Part shown: positions 55,291 through 64,000 of the stretch, piece by piece
Position numbering within the stretch: the stretch's first letter is position 1
How the letters are laid out: every line of letters begins with the position of its first letter
From: JAWKTV01 sp041398905
GTDB lineage: Bacteria; Planctomycetota; Planctomycetia; Planctomycetales; Planctomycetaceae
Assembly: GCA_041398905.1 (NCBI GenBank)
Contig: JAWKTV010000014.1
Span: forward strand, 73,429 to 137,428
DNA length: 64,000 nt
Direction of reading: 5' to 3'
Notes under the pieces: model-generated
Told to the model about the DNA's origin: nothing
Database searches by the model: none
The model's input: only the letters and a program-made list of their open reading frames with translations
Position numbers and translations under genes: made by a program

Positions 55291-57244
55291 AGCTCGACTC
55301 GCAAGCCGTGCTCGGCGACAAAGGTCTCATCGCGAAACGGCTCAAGACATACGAGTCTCGCGGCGAGCAGTTGGCGATGGCCGACGCCGTCGCGCAGGCG
55401 ATCGACAGTCGACAACACCTGGTGGTGGAAGCCGGTACGGGAGTCGGCAAGAGCTTCGCCTACCTCGTTCCCGCGATTCTCGCGGCGGCTCAGCGGGGCG
55501 ACGACGAGAAGCCGCTGCGCATCGTCGTCAGCACACACACCATCAGCCTGCAGGAGCAGCTGGTCTACAAGGACATTCCGTTCCTCAACGCGGTGCTGCC
55601 CGTCGAGTTCTCCGCCGTCCTCGTCAAAGGCCGCTCCAACTACCTCAGTCTACGGCGACTGCAGACCGCGAACGAACGCGGTGGCGGGACCCTCTTCGAG
55701 AACGACTCGCTTTCACAGCTCCGGCGGATCGGTGAGTGGAGCGCGACCACGGCCGATGGCAGTCGTTCCGACCTCCCGTTCCAGCCGCTCCCCGAGGTCT
55801 GGGACGAAGTCTACAGCGATAGCGGCAACTGTCTGGGCAAGCGGTGCCCCACCTACGACGACTGCTTCTACTATCGCGCGCGGCGTCGGGTCTGGAACGC
55901 CAACCTGCTCGTGGTCAATCACGCGCTGTTCTTTTCCGACCTCGCCCTGCGCCGCGACGGTGCCAGCGTACTGCCCGACTACGACGTCGCCATCTTTGAT
56001 GAAGCCCACACGCTGGAAGGAGTCGCGGGCGATTATCTGGGCGTCGCCACTTCACTGGGTCAGTTCCGCTACCTTTACAACCGCCTGTATAACGATCGGC
56101 AAGGGAAGGGCCTCCTGGTCATTCACGAGTTAAAGCGGGCGCAGCAGCTGGTGCAGCGGCTGCGTTCGCTCACCGAGGAGTTCTTTGAAGAGATCCGGAT
56201 CTTCGCGAACAGGAGGCCTCGCCAACGGGCGCCTGCACAAGCCGCTCCCCATCGAGAACCTCCTCGCCCCGATTCGCGCGATCTTTCCCGGGAGCTGGCC
56301 GACAGTGCCGACAAGTGTGAGGACGAAAGCAAGAAGGCCGAGCTGACCGGCATGGCCGATCGCATCCAGCAGATGGCGGTCTCCCTCAATACCTGGCTCA
56401 CGCAGAAGCTGGAAGATGGCGTGTACTGGATCGAAGATGTCGGCGGCAGGCAGCGGAACGTCAAGCTCGTGAGCGCGCCGGTCGAAGTCGGTCCGGTACT
56501 CCGCGACGAACTGTTCGCGAAAGTCCCCAGCGTGATTCTTACGAGCGCGACCCTGTCCGTCGGCAAGCAGGACTTCAGCTACTTTCGCGGTCGCATCGGC
56601 CTGACGCAGGGGACTGACCTCAAGCTCGGCAGCCCCTTCGACTACCGCTCGCAGGCGAAGCTGATCATCGCCGACGACATGCCCGATCCTTCGAGCGACG
56701 CCCGCAAGTTTGAAGGGGAGATGTGCCGAAGCGCATCCAGCGGCACGTCCTCGAGACCGGCGGACAAGCGTTTGTGCTGTTCACCAGCCATCGCGCCATG
56801 AAGCAGACGGCCGACCTGCTCACGCACTGGTTCGCGCGCGAGAAGCCGCGCTGTTTTGTCAGGGACCGGCCTGCCGCGGACGCAGATGCTCGAGGCGTTT
56901 CAACGACAGCCCCGGTCCGTGCTGTTCGGCACGGACAGCTTCTGGCAAGGGGTCGATGTGCCCGGCGATGCGCTGCGAAACGTCATCATCACGCGTCTGC
57001 CGTTCAGCGTGCCGGACCACCCGCTTCTCGAAGCCCGGCTCGAACGGATTCGCGAGCGAGGGGGAATCCCTTCATGGAGCATCAGGTGCCCGAGGCGGCG
57101 ATCAAACTGCGGCAAGGCTTCGGCCGGCTGATCGCTCGCGGACCGACACCGGACAGGTCGTGACTCGATCCGCGCATCACCACCAAGCACTACGGCCGCA
57201 TCTTCCTCGAGAGTCTGCCCGATTGCCCGGTCGTGCACGTGTGA
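55287..57244 (+). pseudogene. dinG: DinG/XPD-type DNA helicase (at least seven frameshifts in 3' half)
   Basis: Starts at GTG overlapping the SpoIIE-2 stop. Helicase motifs: VVEAGTGVGKSFAYLVPAIL (Walker A), STHTISLQEQL, GNCLGKRCPTYDDCFYYRAR (three Fe-S Cys with DinG spacing), VVNHALFFSDL and VAIFDEAHTLEGV (DEAH), then VILTSATLSVG. The frame first slips near 56213 (GLANGRLHKPLPIENLLAPI lies one frame over) and back near 56283. It then slips near 56720 (RIQRHVLETGGQAFVLFTSH), 56850, 56866 (GLPRTQMLEAF, SVLFGTDSFWQGVDVPGDAL), 57065 (NPFMEHQVPEAAIKLRQGFG), 57140 and 57170 (LDPRITTKHYGRIFLESLPD), ending at 57244. Every fragment is conserved, without in-frame stops, so dense sequencing error or very recent inactivation. 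The first Fe-S Cys is Ser (NYLSLRRL). Confidence 0.85.
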
Positions 57245-57286
57245 GCCAGCCCGGGTCGCCCCCGTTACTCACCGGTGCATGCGGCA

Positions 57287-59631
57287 TCAGGCGATGCTGT
57301 GACTTCGCTGACAAATGGCGCACTCCGACAGTCCCGGGATGGCCCCGCACAGGGCGTCTTCGATCCGCTCGGCGAACACGAACTCCATCTCTTCCCGCAC
57401 ATTGGCTGGCAGGTCGGTCAGGTCTTTCTCGTTTTGTCGGGGCAGGATGATGCGCTTGACCCCGGCACGTCGGGCGGCAAGCACTTTTTCCTTGATCCCC
57501 CCACCGGCAACACGAGGCCGGAGAGCGTGATCTCGCCGGTCATTGCGGTGTCCGTTCGGACCGGGTGGTTCGTCATCAGCGAGGCGATGGACGTCGCCAG
57601 CGTGACCCCCGCCGACGGTCCATCCTTGGGCACCGCCCCGGCGGGGATGTGCAGGTGGATGCTGCCTTCGGTCTTCTCGATGCAGAGCTTGTCGGCGTGC
57701 GAGAGAATGTAGCTGAGCGCGGCCTGGGCCGATTCCTGCATGACGTTGCCGAGTTGCCCGGTCAGCCGCAAACGCTCGTTGCCCGGCAGCCGCACAGCTT
57801 CGATGTACAGCACATCGCCGCCGCTCTGCGTCCAGGCGAGGCCGAGCGACGTCCCCGGTTCCAGCTGCTTCCGGGCCTGTTCCTGGAAAAACCGTTCGGG
57901 GCCAAGCAGTTCGGCCAGTCGCTCACGTGTCATCGTCACCGGCTCGGTCCGGTCCTCGGCGAACTGTCGCGCCACCTTGCGGCCCAGCCGACCGAGCTGC
58001 CGCTCCAACTCGCGCACGCCCGCTTCGCGGGTGTAGCGATTGATGATCGCTTCCAGCACGTCGTCAGGAACCGTCAATTGCTCGGGCTTGAGGCCCGTGT
58101 GTTCCAACTGACGAGGCAGCAGATACCGCTTGGCGATCTCGCGTTTTTCTTCATCGGTGTACCCCGACAGCCGGATGATCTCCATCCGGTCGAGCAGCGG
58201 CCTGGGAATGGTGTCGAGCGTATTGGCGGTGACGATGAAGAAGACGTTCGACAGATCGAACGGTAAGTCGAGGTAGTTGTCGCGAAAGGTGTCGTTCTGC
58301 GCAGGGTCGAGGATTTCGAGCAGCGCCGCGGCGGGGTCTCCGCGATGATCGTGCCCCAGCTTGTCGACCTCGTCGAGCATCAACAGCGGATTGTTGACCC
58401 CCGCTCGGCGGAGCGCCTGAATCACGCGACCAGGCATCGCCCCGATGTAGGTGCGGCGGTGCCCCCGCAGCTCCGCTTCGTCATGCAGTCCCCCCAGGCT
58501 GAATCGCTCGAACTTTCGGCCAAGCGACCGCGCGATCGACTGCCCCAGCGAAGTTTTGCCGACGCCGGGCGGGCCGACGAAGCACAGGATCGGCGCGTTC
58601 GCCTTCGGGTTGAGCTTCATGACGGCCAGGTGTTCGAGGATGCGGTCCTTGATGGTGTCGAGGCCGTAATGGTCCTCGTCCAGAACCTGCCGCGCCACCT
58701 TCAAGTCGAGATGGTCCTGCGTCCGCTCGTGCCAGGGGAGTTCAAGAATCAGCTCCAGATAGCTCCGGGTCACCTGATGGTCGGGCGACGAGGCGGGCAG
58801 CGATTCGAGCCGGTTGAGCTGCCGCTTCGTCTCCTTCTCCGCCTCTTCGGGCAGCTTCAGTTCACCCAGCTTTTCGCGGAGCTCGGCGACGTCCGAACCT
58901 TCGCCTTCGCCTTCGCCCAGTTCCTCGCGAATCGCCCGCAGTTGTTGACGCAGCAGGTACTCGCGCTGTTCGCGGCCCATCTCCGTTTTGGCGGCCGAGG
59001 CGATCTTCGTCTGCAGTTGCAGCACATGGACTTCATGCAGCAGGTAGCCGTGCAGCAGTTTCATCGCCTCGATGTGCGACGACGTCTCAATCAGCTTGAC
59101 GGCCTTGTCGACGTCCAGATTGACGAAGGACGCGAGCAGGTAGACGAGCTGCATGGGGTGCTCGAGCTGGGCGAGGACCTGCGCGAAATCGAGCTGCACG
59201 GCCGGCTCGGACAGCTCTTGAATCCGCGCCCCCTGCTCGATGAGCGACCGCTGCAGCGCCTCCGCCTCCGGCGTCGTCACCGCCTCAATTGGAGCTTTCT
59301 TCGTCCTCAGTTTGAGGAACGGCTCCGACTTGGCGACGCCGGTCTTCTGGACCCGCTCGACCCCCTGCACGAGCAGTTGCAGCCCATCGGCCGTGCGGGC
59401 CATCCGCGTGATGACCGCCCGCACGCCGAAGTCGATCAGGTCATCGGCCCCGGGATCGTCGACGGAGGCGTCCTTTTGCGTGAAGATCGCCAGCAGCTTG
59501 TCCTCGCGAGCCAGTGCGGCCTCGGCGGCCGCAATCGACCGTGGCCGCCCCACCGCCAGCGGAGCCAGCGTGAACGGAAAGAAAACGGTGTTCCGTACCG
59601 GCAGCACGGGGAGTTGATTTGGTTCGTTCAT
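57287..59631 (-). CDS. lon: ATP-dependent protease Lon (frameshift near 57,497)
   Basis: About 781 aa reconstructed. LAN domain: LPVLPVRNTVFFPFTLAPLA. AAA+: CFVGPPGVGKTSLGQSIARS, FSLGGLHDEAELRGHRRTY, LMLDEVDKLG. Protease: IPAGAVPKDGPSAGVTLATS (catalytic Ser) and MTGEITLSGLVLPVGG. The frame breaks right here: the expected IKEKVLAARRAGVKRIILPR, with the catalytic Lys, is one frame over. Restoring one G to the run of six at 57496-57501 repairs it. The repaired C-terminus runs PANVREEMEFVFAERIEDAL to 57287. As written, the frame ends at 57418 without the catalytic Lys, which would kill a central protease, so an error is likely. Convergent with dinG, divergent from ribF. Confidence 0.95.
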
Positions 59632-59784
59632 CGGGTTCGCTCGCTAGAGGTGCTGCCCAACGGTACGGAGCGATCAACCGCCGGTCAATCGCGATGCTGC
59701 CCCCTTCTCCGGCCGCGTTGCAGTCGGCTTTTCCTCTGCGATACAGTCTGCCGAGGGAAGTGTGCCACCAGACAGACTCGGACG

Positions 59785-60723
59785 ATGAAACGACAGCGGG
59801 GATTCGAGCGGCCGGACGAGTATCGCGGCGGCGTGCTGTCGATCGGGAACTTCGATGGTGTCCACCGCGGCCATCAGCGGATTCTCGCCGAACTCGTGGC
59901 GGCGGCCCGTGATGTGGGCGGGCCGGCCGTCGTGCTCACCTTCGATCCGCATCCCATCTCCCTGCTCGCGCCGGGCCGCACCCCGCCCAGCCTCAGCACG
60001 CTCGATCGCAAGGCCGAACTGATCGCCCGCTGCGGAGTCGATTGCCTCATCGCCTACCCCACCGACCACGCGCTGCTGCAACTGGACGCGGACGAATTCT
60101 TCGCGCGGGTCGTTCGGCAGGAGCTGGATGCGCGGGGGATGGTGGAAGGCCCGAACTTCTACTTCGGCCGAGATCGTGGCGGCGATGTCGCGGGACTCGC
60201 CGTGCTCTGTCGGACGCATGCCATGTCGCTGCGGGTGGTGCAACCGGTCGAGCTGAACGGTGCGATCGTTTCGTCCAGCGCGATCCGCGCGCAGGTCTCT
60301 TCCGGCGCGGTCGCCGCCGCCGTCGAGATGCTCGGGCATCCCTATCAGTTGGCGGGAGTCGTCGAGCACGGAGCGCAGCGCGGTCGCGAACTCGGTTTTC
60401 CGACGGCGAACCTCGGCGGAATTCGCACACTACTTCCAGCCGACGGCGTTTACGCCGCGGTCTGCCGTGTCGCCGACACTGACCATCCTGCCGCGATTCA
60501 CATCGGCACCAACCCCACCTTTCAGGATGCCAACCGCAAAGTCGAGGCCCACCTGCTCGACTTTCGCGGGGACCTCTACGGCCAAACCCTGCGAGTCGAC
60601 CTGCTGGCGCGGGTTCGCGAAACACGCACCTTTCCGGATCGCGAGCAGTTCCTCGTCCAATTGCGTGACGACCTCGCCGCCGTGCGGCGGATCGTCGCCG
60701 CCGAGAGTCGAGGGACACGATGA
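59785..60723 (+). CDS. ribF: Bifunctional riboflavin kinase / FAD synthetase
   Basis: 312 aa from the ATG at 59785; the same frame is open far upstream, but that part is antisense to lon and not coding. FMN adenylyltransferase: VLSIGNFDGVHRGHQRILAE (HxGH-like), VVLTFDPHPISLL, GPNFYFGRDRGGDVAGL and SSSAIRAQVSSG. Riboflavin kinase: GRELGFPTANLGG, DGVYAAVCR, IHIGTNPTF and DFRGDLYGQTLRVDLLARVR. It makes FMN and FAD. Its stop overlaps the next start (ATGA). Confidence 0.95.
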   Translation: MKRQRGFERPDEYRGGVLSIGNFDGVHRGHQRILAELVAAARDVGGPAVVLTFDPHPISLLAPGRTPPSLSTLDRKAELIARCGVDCLIAYPTDHALLQLDADEFFARVVRQELDARGMVEGPNFYFGRDRGGDVAGLAVLCRTHAMSLRVVQPVELNGAIVSSSAIRAQVSSGAVAAAVEMLGHPYQLAGVVEHGAQRGRELGFPTANLGGIRTLLPADGVYAAVCRVADTDHPAAIHIGTNPTFQDANRKVEAHLLDFRGDLYGQTLRVDLLARVRETRTFPDREQFLVQLRDDLAAVRRIVAAESRGTR

Positions 60724-61316
60724 GTGTCGCCGCGGAGTCCGAGTCGAATGCGAGCGTGGCTCGCCGGCCGGGCGGCCGCTGGGCCGGCGTCGCCGCGACC
60801 CTCGCAGCGGCGATTATGCTGGGGATCGCGATCGCGCATCTGCCGGGGCTGTATCGTCGACCGCTGCTGACTCCGCTGGCGATGGGAGGTGTGCTCGCCT
60901 GGGGCGCGATCCGCCTGGGCGGTACCGCTACCGTCACCATCCGCAAGGCCGCGATCGTGCTGGCCATCGCGACGATGCTGTCGATCGCCGCTATGCACGC
61001 CGAGTCGTTTCGCATGCTCGATCGGCGTGCCGCCGACGCCGCTTCGCTCAACCCGTCGCTCCGCTTGCAGTACGACATGCTTAACCAGTTGGTGACGCGC
61101 GGCGAGCCGTTGCAACCGAAGGACGAGCGCTGGCTGCTCGAATTGCGGCTCCAGCTCGAACCGAATCTGCCCGACTACCTCCGCTGGCGACTCTCCGGAC
61201 TGGGTGAGCTGGGAACGAATGCGGCATTGCTGGCTTCGCTGCTGGAGGCGTTGGCTGCTGCGGGGCTGGGCGCGTGGCTGACGGCCCGGATGATACTCCC
61301 GGCTCTTCCGGAGTGA
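60720..61316 (+). CDS. Integral membrane protein, unrecognised
   Basis: 198 aa, starting within the ribF stop (4-bp overlap), so translationally coupled. Helices about 22-42 (AGVAATLAAAIMLGIAIAHL), 48-66 (LLTPLAMGGVLAWGAIRLG), 74-95 (AAIVLAIATMLSIAAMHAES) and 170-190 (AALLASLLEALAAAGLGAWL). Between helices three and four lies a charged soluble loop (RRAADAASLNPSLRLQYDML ... PKDERWLLELRLQLEPNLPD). I do not recognise the family. Neighbours are flavin synthesis and tRNA methylation. Confidence 0.7.
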   Translation: MSVAAESESNASVARRPGGRWAGVAATLAAAIMLGIAIAHLPGLYRRPLLTPLAMGGVLAWGAIRLGGTATVTIRKAAIVLAIATMLSIAAMHAESFRMLDRRAADAASLNPSLRLQYDMLNQLVTRGEPLQPKDERWLLELRLQLEPNLPDYLRWRLSGLGELGTNAALLASLLEALAAAGLGAWLTARMILPALPE

Positions 61317-61364
61317 CGTCGAAGCCACGACGACGGTCGCCTTCTCGAATGGAACACACATCCA

Positions 61365-61838
61365 ATGTCTGAACCGCTCCTGCATGTGGTGCTCTACCAA
61401 CCCGACATTCCGCAGAACACCGGGAACATCGGCCGCAGTTGCGTGGCGGTGGGGGCGAAGTTGTGGCTGGTCAGGCCGCTCGGCTTCCAACTCGACGACC
61501 GCTACCTCAAGCGGGCCGGGATGGACTACTGGCAGCACCTCGACTGGGAAGTCGTGGACGACTGGCAGACTCTGACCCGCAAGCTCGCGGGACGCACGAT
61601 GTGGGTGCTGACGAAGTTCGCGGACAAACTCGTCTGGCAGGCGGAGTTTCAACGCGGCGATGTGCTGCTGTTCGGCAGCGAGTCGCGGGGACTGCCCGAA
61701 TCGATCCGTACCGCGCAGCCGCACCGCTGCATCAAGCTGCCGATGCGAGAAGAGGTCCGCAGCCTCAACCTGGCGAGCACCGTCAACACGATTCTGTACG
61801 AAGCGGTCCGGCAGTTCGGTGGCGACATCGGGGCATAG
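61365..61838 (+). CDS. trmL: tRNA (cytidine(34)-2'-O)-methyltransferase TrmL
   Basis: 157 aa, the usual TrmL length. SPOUT trefoil-knot motifs: LHVVLYQPDIPQNTGNIGRS (motif 1), LVRPLGFQLDDRYLKRAGMD, DVLLFGSESRGLPES (motif 2, SAM) and CIKLPMREEVRSLNLASTVN (motif 3). It methylates the wobble 2'-OH of tRNA-Leu species. It lies 48 bp after the membrane protein on the same strand. Confidence 0.94.
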   Translation: MSEPLLHVVLYQPDIPQNTGNIGRSCVAVGAKLWLVRPLGFQLDDRYLKRAGMDYWQHLDWEVVDDWQTLTRKLAGRTMWVLTKFADKLVWQAEFQRGDVLLFGSESRGLPESIRTAQPHRCIKLPMREEVRSLNLASTVNTILYEAVRQFGGDIGA

Positions 61839-61948
61839 CCGCGTCCCCGCGTTGAACTGATCACCGCCTTAGCCGCTATCGCTCGAATGGCATGCATTGT
61901 CTACGATCACGCGCGCCCGGCGGACGTCCACACGCCCGCAGCGATCGA

Positions 61949-63220
61949 ATGTCGTCCCCTCACTCGCCCGCACTTCCCGGAGTTCTTCCCGTGAGTTCGC
62001 ACGCCACCGCCCAGCGTTACTTCGATCAGGCCGCCGAGATCATGGGCCTGTCGTCCAACATGCGGACGCTGTTGTCGACCCCGTTGCGCGAGATCAAGGT
62101 GCAGGTCGCGATGGAGATGGACGACGGACAGATCCACACGTTCATCGGCTATCGCATCCAGCACGACAACGCGCGCGGGCCGATGAAAGGTGGATTGCGG
62201 TACCACCCGGAAGTCGACGCGGAAGAAGTCCTCGCGCTCGCCTCGTTGATGACCTGGAAGACGGCCGTGGTGAACATCCCCTACGGCGGCGCGAAGGGGG
62301 GAATTTCACTGAACCCGAAGCAGCTCAGCCCCGGCGAACTCGAGCGAGTGACCCGCAAGTTCATTGACGAGATTCACGATGCCATCGGCCCAGACAAGGA
62401 CATCCCCGCTCCCGACATGGGTACCAACGCGCAGGTGATGGCGTGGATCACGAACCAGTACGAGAAGTTCCACGGCTTCAACCCGGCCTGCGTGACGGGC
62501 AAGCCGGTCGAGCTGCATGGCATCGATGGTCGTGAGGAGGCGACGGGCCGCGGCGTGGCGATCATCGCCGACGGCACGCTGCGAAGGCTCGGCCGATCGA
62601 TCGCGGGGTCGCGGATTGCGATCCAGGGGTTCGGCAACGTCGGCAGCTTCGCCGCCAGCATTCTGCATGAGATGGGCGCGAAGGTCGTCGCGGTGTCGGA
62701 TCAATACGGGGGCACCGTCAACCACGAAGGCCTCGATATTCCCGGCGTCGCGCGACATGTGAAGGAAGCCGGGAAGGTGCCCGGTTACGCCAGGGGGGAC
62801 GACATCAGCAACGCGGAACTACTCGCGGCGGACGTCGACGTGTTGATCCCGGCCGCGCTCGGGAATGTGCTGACACGCGAGAACGCCGGTGACGTGCGGG
62901 CGAAGTTCATCATCGAAGCCGCCAACGGCCCGACCACACCCGATGCCGATGAGCTGCTGCACGATCGGGGCGTCGTCGTGGTGCCGGACATTCTCGCGAA
63001 CGCTGGTGGCGTGACGGTCAGCTACTTTGAATGGGTGCAGAACCGACAGCACTTCCGCTGGGAACTCTCCCGCGTCCGCAACGAGCTGGAGCGGGTGATG
63101 CACGCCAGCCTCGACCGCGTCTGGACGATCTCCGAAGAGAAGCACGTCCCGCTGCGAGTGGCGGCGTACATTCTGGGGATCGGCCGGGTCGGCCGGGCGA
63201 CAGTGCTGGGCGGCATTTGA
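61949..63220 (+). CDS. Glutamate dehydrogenase (Glu/Leu/Phe/Val dehydrogenase family)
   Basis: 423 aa from the ATG at 61949 (MSSPHSPALPGVLPV); the frame opens 19 codons earlier. Conserved core: EIKVQVAMEMDDGQIHTFIG, GPMKGGLRYHPEV (substrate Lys), NIPYGGAKGGISLNPKQLS (catalytic Lys), PAPDMGTNAQVMAWI (Asp), IAIQGFGNVGSFAA (NAD(P) motif) and AANGPTTPDAD, ending LRVAAYILGIGRVGRATVLG. Length and sequence fit hexameric GDHs. Reversible oxidative deamination of glutamate to 2-oxoglutarate and ammonia. Coenzyme preference not certain. Confidence 0.93.
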   Translation: MSSPHSPALPGVLPVSSHATAQRYFDQAAEIMGLSSNMRTLLSTPLREIKVQVAMEMDDGQIHTFIGYRIQHDNARGPMKGGLRYHPEVDAEEVLALASLMTWKTAVVNIPYGGAKGGISLNPKQLSPGELERVTRKFIDEIHDAIGPDKDIPAPDMGTNAQVMAWITNQYEKFHGFNPACVTGKPVELHGIDGREEATGRGVAIIADGTLRRLGRSIAGSRIAIQGFGNVGSFAASILHEMGAKVVAVSDQYGGTVNHEGLDIPGVARHVKEAGKVPGYARGDDISNAELLAADVDVLIPAALGNVLTRENAGDVRAKFIIEAANGPTTPDADELLHDRGVVVVPDILANAGGVTVSYFEWVQNRQHFRWELSRVRNELERVMHASLDRVWTISEEKHVPLRVAAYILGIGRVGRATVLGGI

Positions 63221-63272
63221 ACAGGCGTTCGACCGCGCTCGATCAGATTGGCCACCGCTTTCGTCGTGTCAC

Positions 63273-64000
63273 CTACACCTCGGTGCGCGACCAGCGACCG
63301 CCGGTGAATCGCAGCGCGGCCAGCACCGCGCGCAGCCCCATGTCGCACGACATCGCGATCCAGGCGCCCAGCAACCCCAACTCGAAGTGGATGCCGAGCA
63401 GCCACGCGACCGGCAGCCGCACCCCGTAAGTCGACACCGCGGTCATCAGCAGTGGGAATCGTGTGTCACCCGCGCCTCGCAACGAAGCGGCGTAGATGAT
63501 CCCGATCATCAATGGAATCTGCAGCAGCGCGACAATCGGGAAGGCCCGGGCTCCCATGTCCACCACGGCGGGGTCGGTGTGCATCTCGCCGAAGATCGCG
63601 CCGGGCGCGAGGCAGAACACGAGCGTGATGACGATCCCCAGCAGCGAACACTGTCGGACAGCTTCGTGTCCGGCGCGGCGGGCACGATCCGGGTCACGGT
63701 TGCCCAGTGACTGTCCGACCATCGTCGCGGCCGCCGCTCCCCAGGCGACGGCAGGTAGATAGGTGATCGCCTCGACGCGGATGCCGATCATGTGCGTCGC
63801 CAGCGGTACCTCGCCCATCCAGCCGACGATTTTGAGGAAGAGAAAGTGTCCCGACCAGAGGATCGCACCGTCGCCCGCGGCGGGCAAGCCGATGCGGAGG
63901 ATGCGTCTCACCACGTCGCCACGCGGCACGAGTTCCGCGGCGACCAGTCGCAAGTGGCTCCGCGGGTGCAGCATGCTCGCCAGTAGAAGCAACCCGCCAG
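63273..64000 (-). CDS. MATE-family efflux transporter (C-terminal part; 5' end beyond window)
   Basis: About 242 residues, open to the window edge. Successive hydrophobic helices with the MATE second-half pattern: RILRIGLPAAGDGAILWSGH, THMIGIRVEAITYLPAVAWG, AAATMVGQSLGNRDPDRARR (the conserved GQ.lGa..pe.A motif), GIVITLVFCLAPGAIFG, LLQIPLMIGIIYAASLRGAG and GVRLPVAWLLGIHFELGLLG. NorM-like drug/cation antiporter. It ends convergent with the glutamate dehydrogenase gene. Confidence 0.88.
   Translation of the reverse strand, partial: GGLLLLASMLHPRSHLRLVAAELVPRGDVVRRILRIGLPAAGDGAILWSGHFLFLKIVGWMGEVPLATHMIGIRVEAITYLPAVAWGAAAATMVGQSLGNRDPDRARRAGHEAVRQCSLLGIVITLVFCLAPGAIFGEMHTDPAVVDMGARAFPIVALLQIPLMIGIIYAASLRGAGDTRFPLLMTAVSTYGVRLPVAWLLGIHFELGLLGAWIAMSCDMGLRAVLAALRFTGGRWSRTEV

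Noticed and set aside
58345..59784. Long N-terminal extension of the ribF frame
   Set aside because: It lies antisense to lon; conserved RibF sequence begins only at 59785.

Overview
The window is about 64 kb of high-GC bacterial chromosome and most likely comes from a member of the Planctomycetota. That is an inference from gene content: two formylglycine-type sulfatases, a DUF1501 protein, a Hanks-type Ser/Thr kinase with a C-terminal membrane anchor, FHA-GAF-SpoIIE and FHA-EAL signalling proteins, a RseP with extra PDZ domains, a TIM-barrel sugar isomerase with a twin-arginine-like leader, and several small secreted proteins of kinds common in this phylum. Genes sit on both strands in short operons. 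I saw no rRNA, tRNA, CRISPR array, insertion sequence, phage or plasmid gene; this looks like a core-type chromosomal segment.

Layout. 0-6.4 kb: 3'-truncated hisH, a secreted duplicated Ig-like protein, an ArsC-type reductase, a lone Flp pilin, an HD phosphohydrolase and a sulfatase. 6.9-16 kb: pyrG, a 29-residue basic protein missed by ordinary ORF thresholds, mutL, a haloarchaeal-type glucose dehydrogenase with a SIS-domain sugar isomerase, and gamma-glutamyltransferase. 16-25 kb: an OprO/P-like porin, a Cys-rich secreted protein, a polyprenyl-phosphate glycosyltransferase, the Ser/Thr kinase, a nucleosidase and a first FHA-GAF-SpoIIE phosphatase. 25-36 kb: an alpha/beta-hydrolase-fold secreted protein without a normal nucleophile, a second glycosyltransferase, a Tyr-rich secreted protein, DUF1501, HpcH aldolase, esterase, DUF58, endonuclease IV, RDD protein and trpE. 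36-49 kb: RimK-like ligase, sulfatase, sugar isomerase, dxr-rseP-beta-helix operon, and a 68-aa protein / KAS III / aroDE operon. 49-64 kb: FHA-EAL, a FAH hydrolase, an SDR, a small membrane protein, Maf, the second FHA-GAF-SpoIIE coupled to a DinG-like helicase, lon, ribF, a membrane protein, trmL, glutamate dehydrogenase and a partial MATE transporter.

The most striking property is the number of single-base frameshifts in otherwise well-conserved genes: pyrG, ggt, the porin, the Cys-rich protein, SpoIIE-1, a GT2, trpE, FHA-EAL, FAH, dinG and lon. Several fall in G or C homopolymers, and conserved residues continue perfectly in the next frame. I read most of them as sequence or assembly errors rather than decay, so the affected genes are annotated at their reconstructed full length.

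Functionally the window mixes housekeeping (CTP, tryptophan, shikimate, isoprenoid and flavin synthesis, mismatch and abasic-site repair, Lon and RseP proteolysis) with planctomycete surface biology (sulfatases, secreted small proteins, porin, beta-helix protein). It also holds a dense phospho-signalling set: one Ser/Thr kinase and three FHA proteins whose outputs are a PP2C-type phosphatase (twice) and a c-di-GMP phosphodiesterase domain (once).
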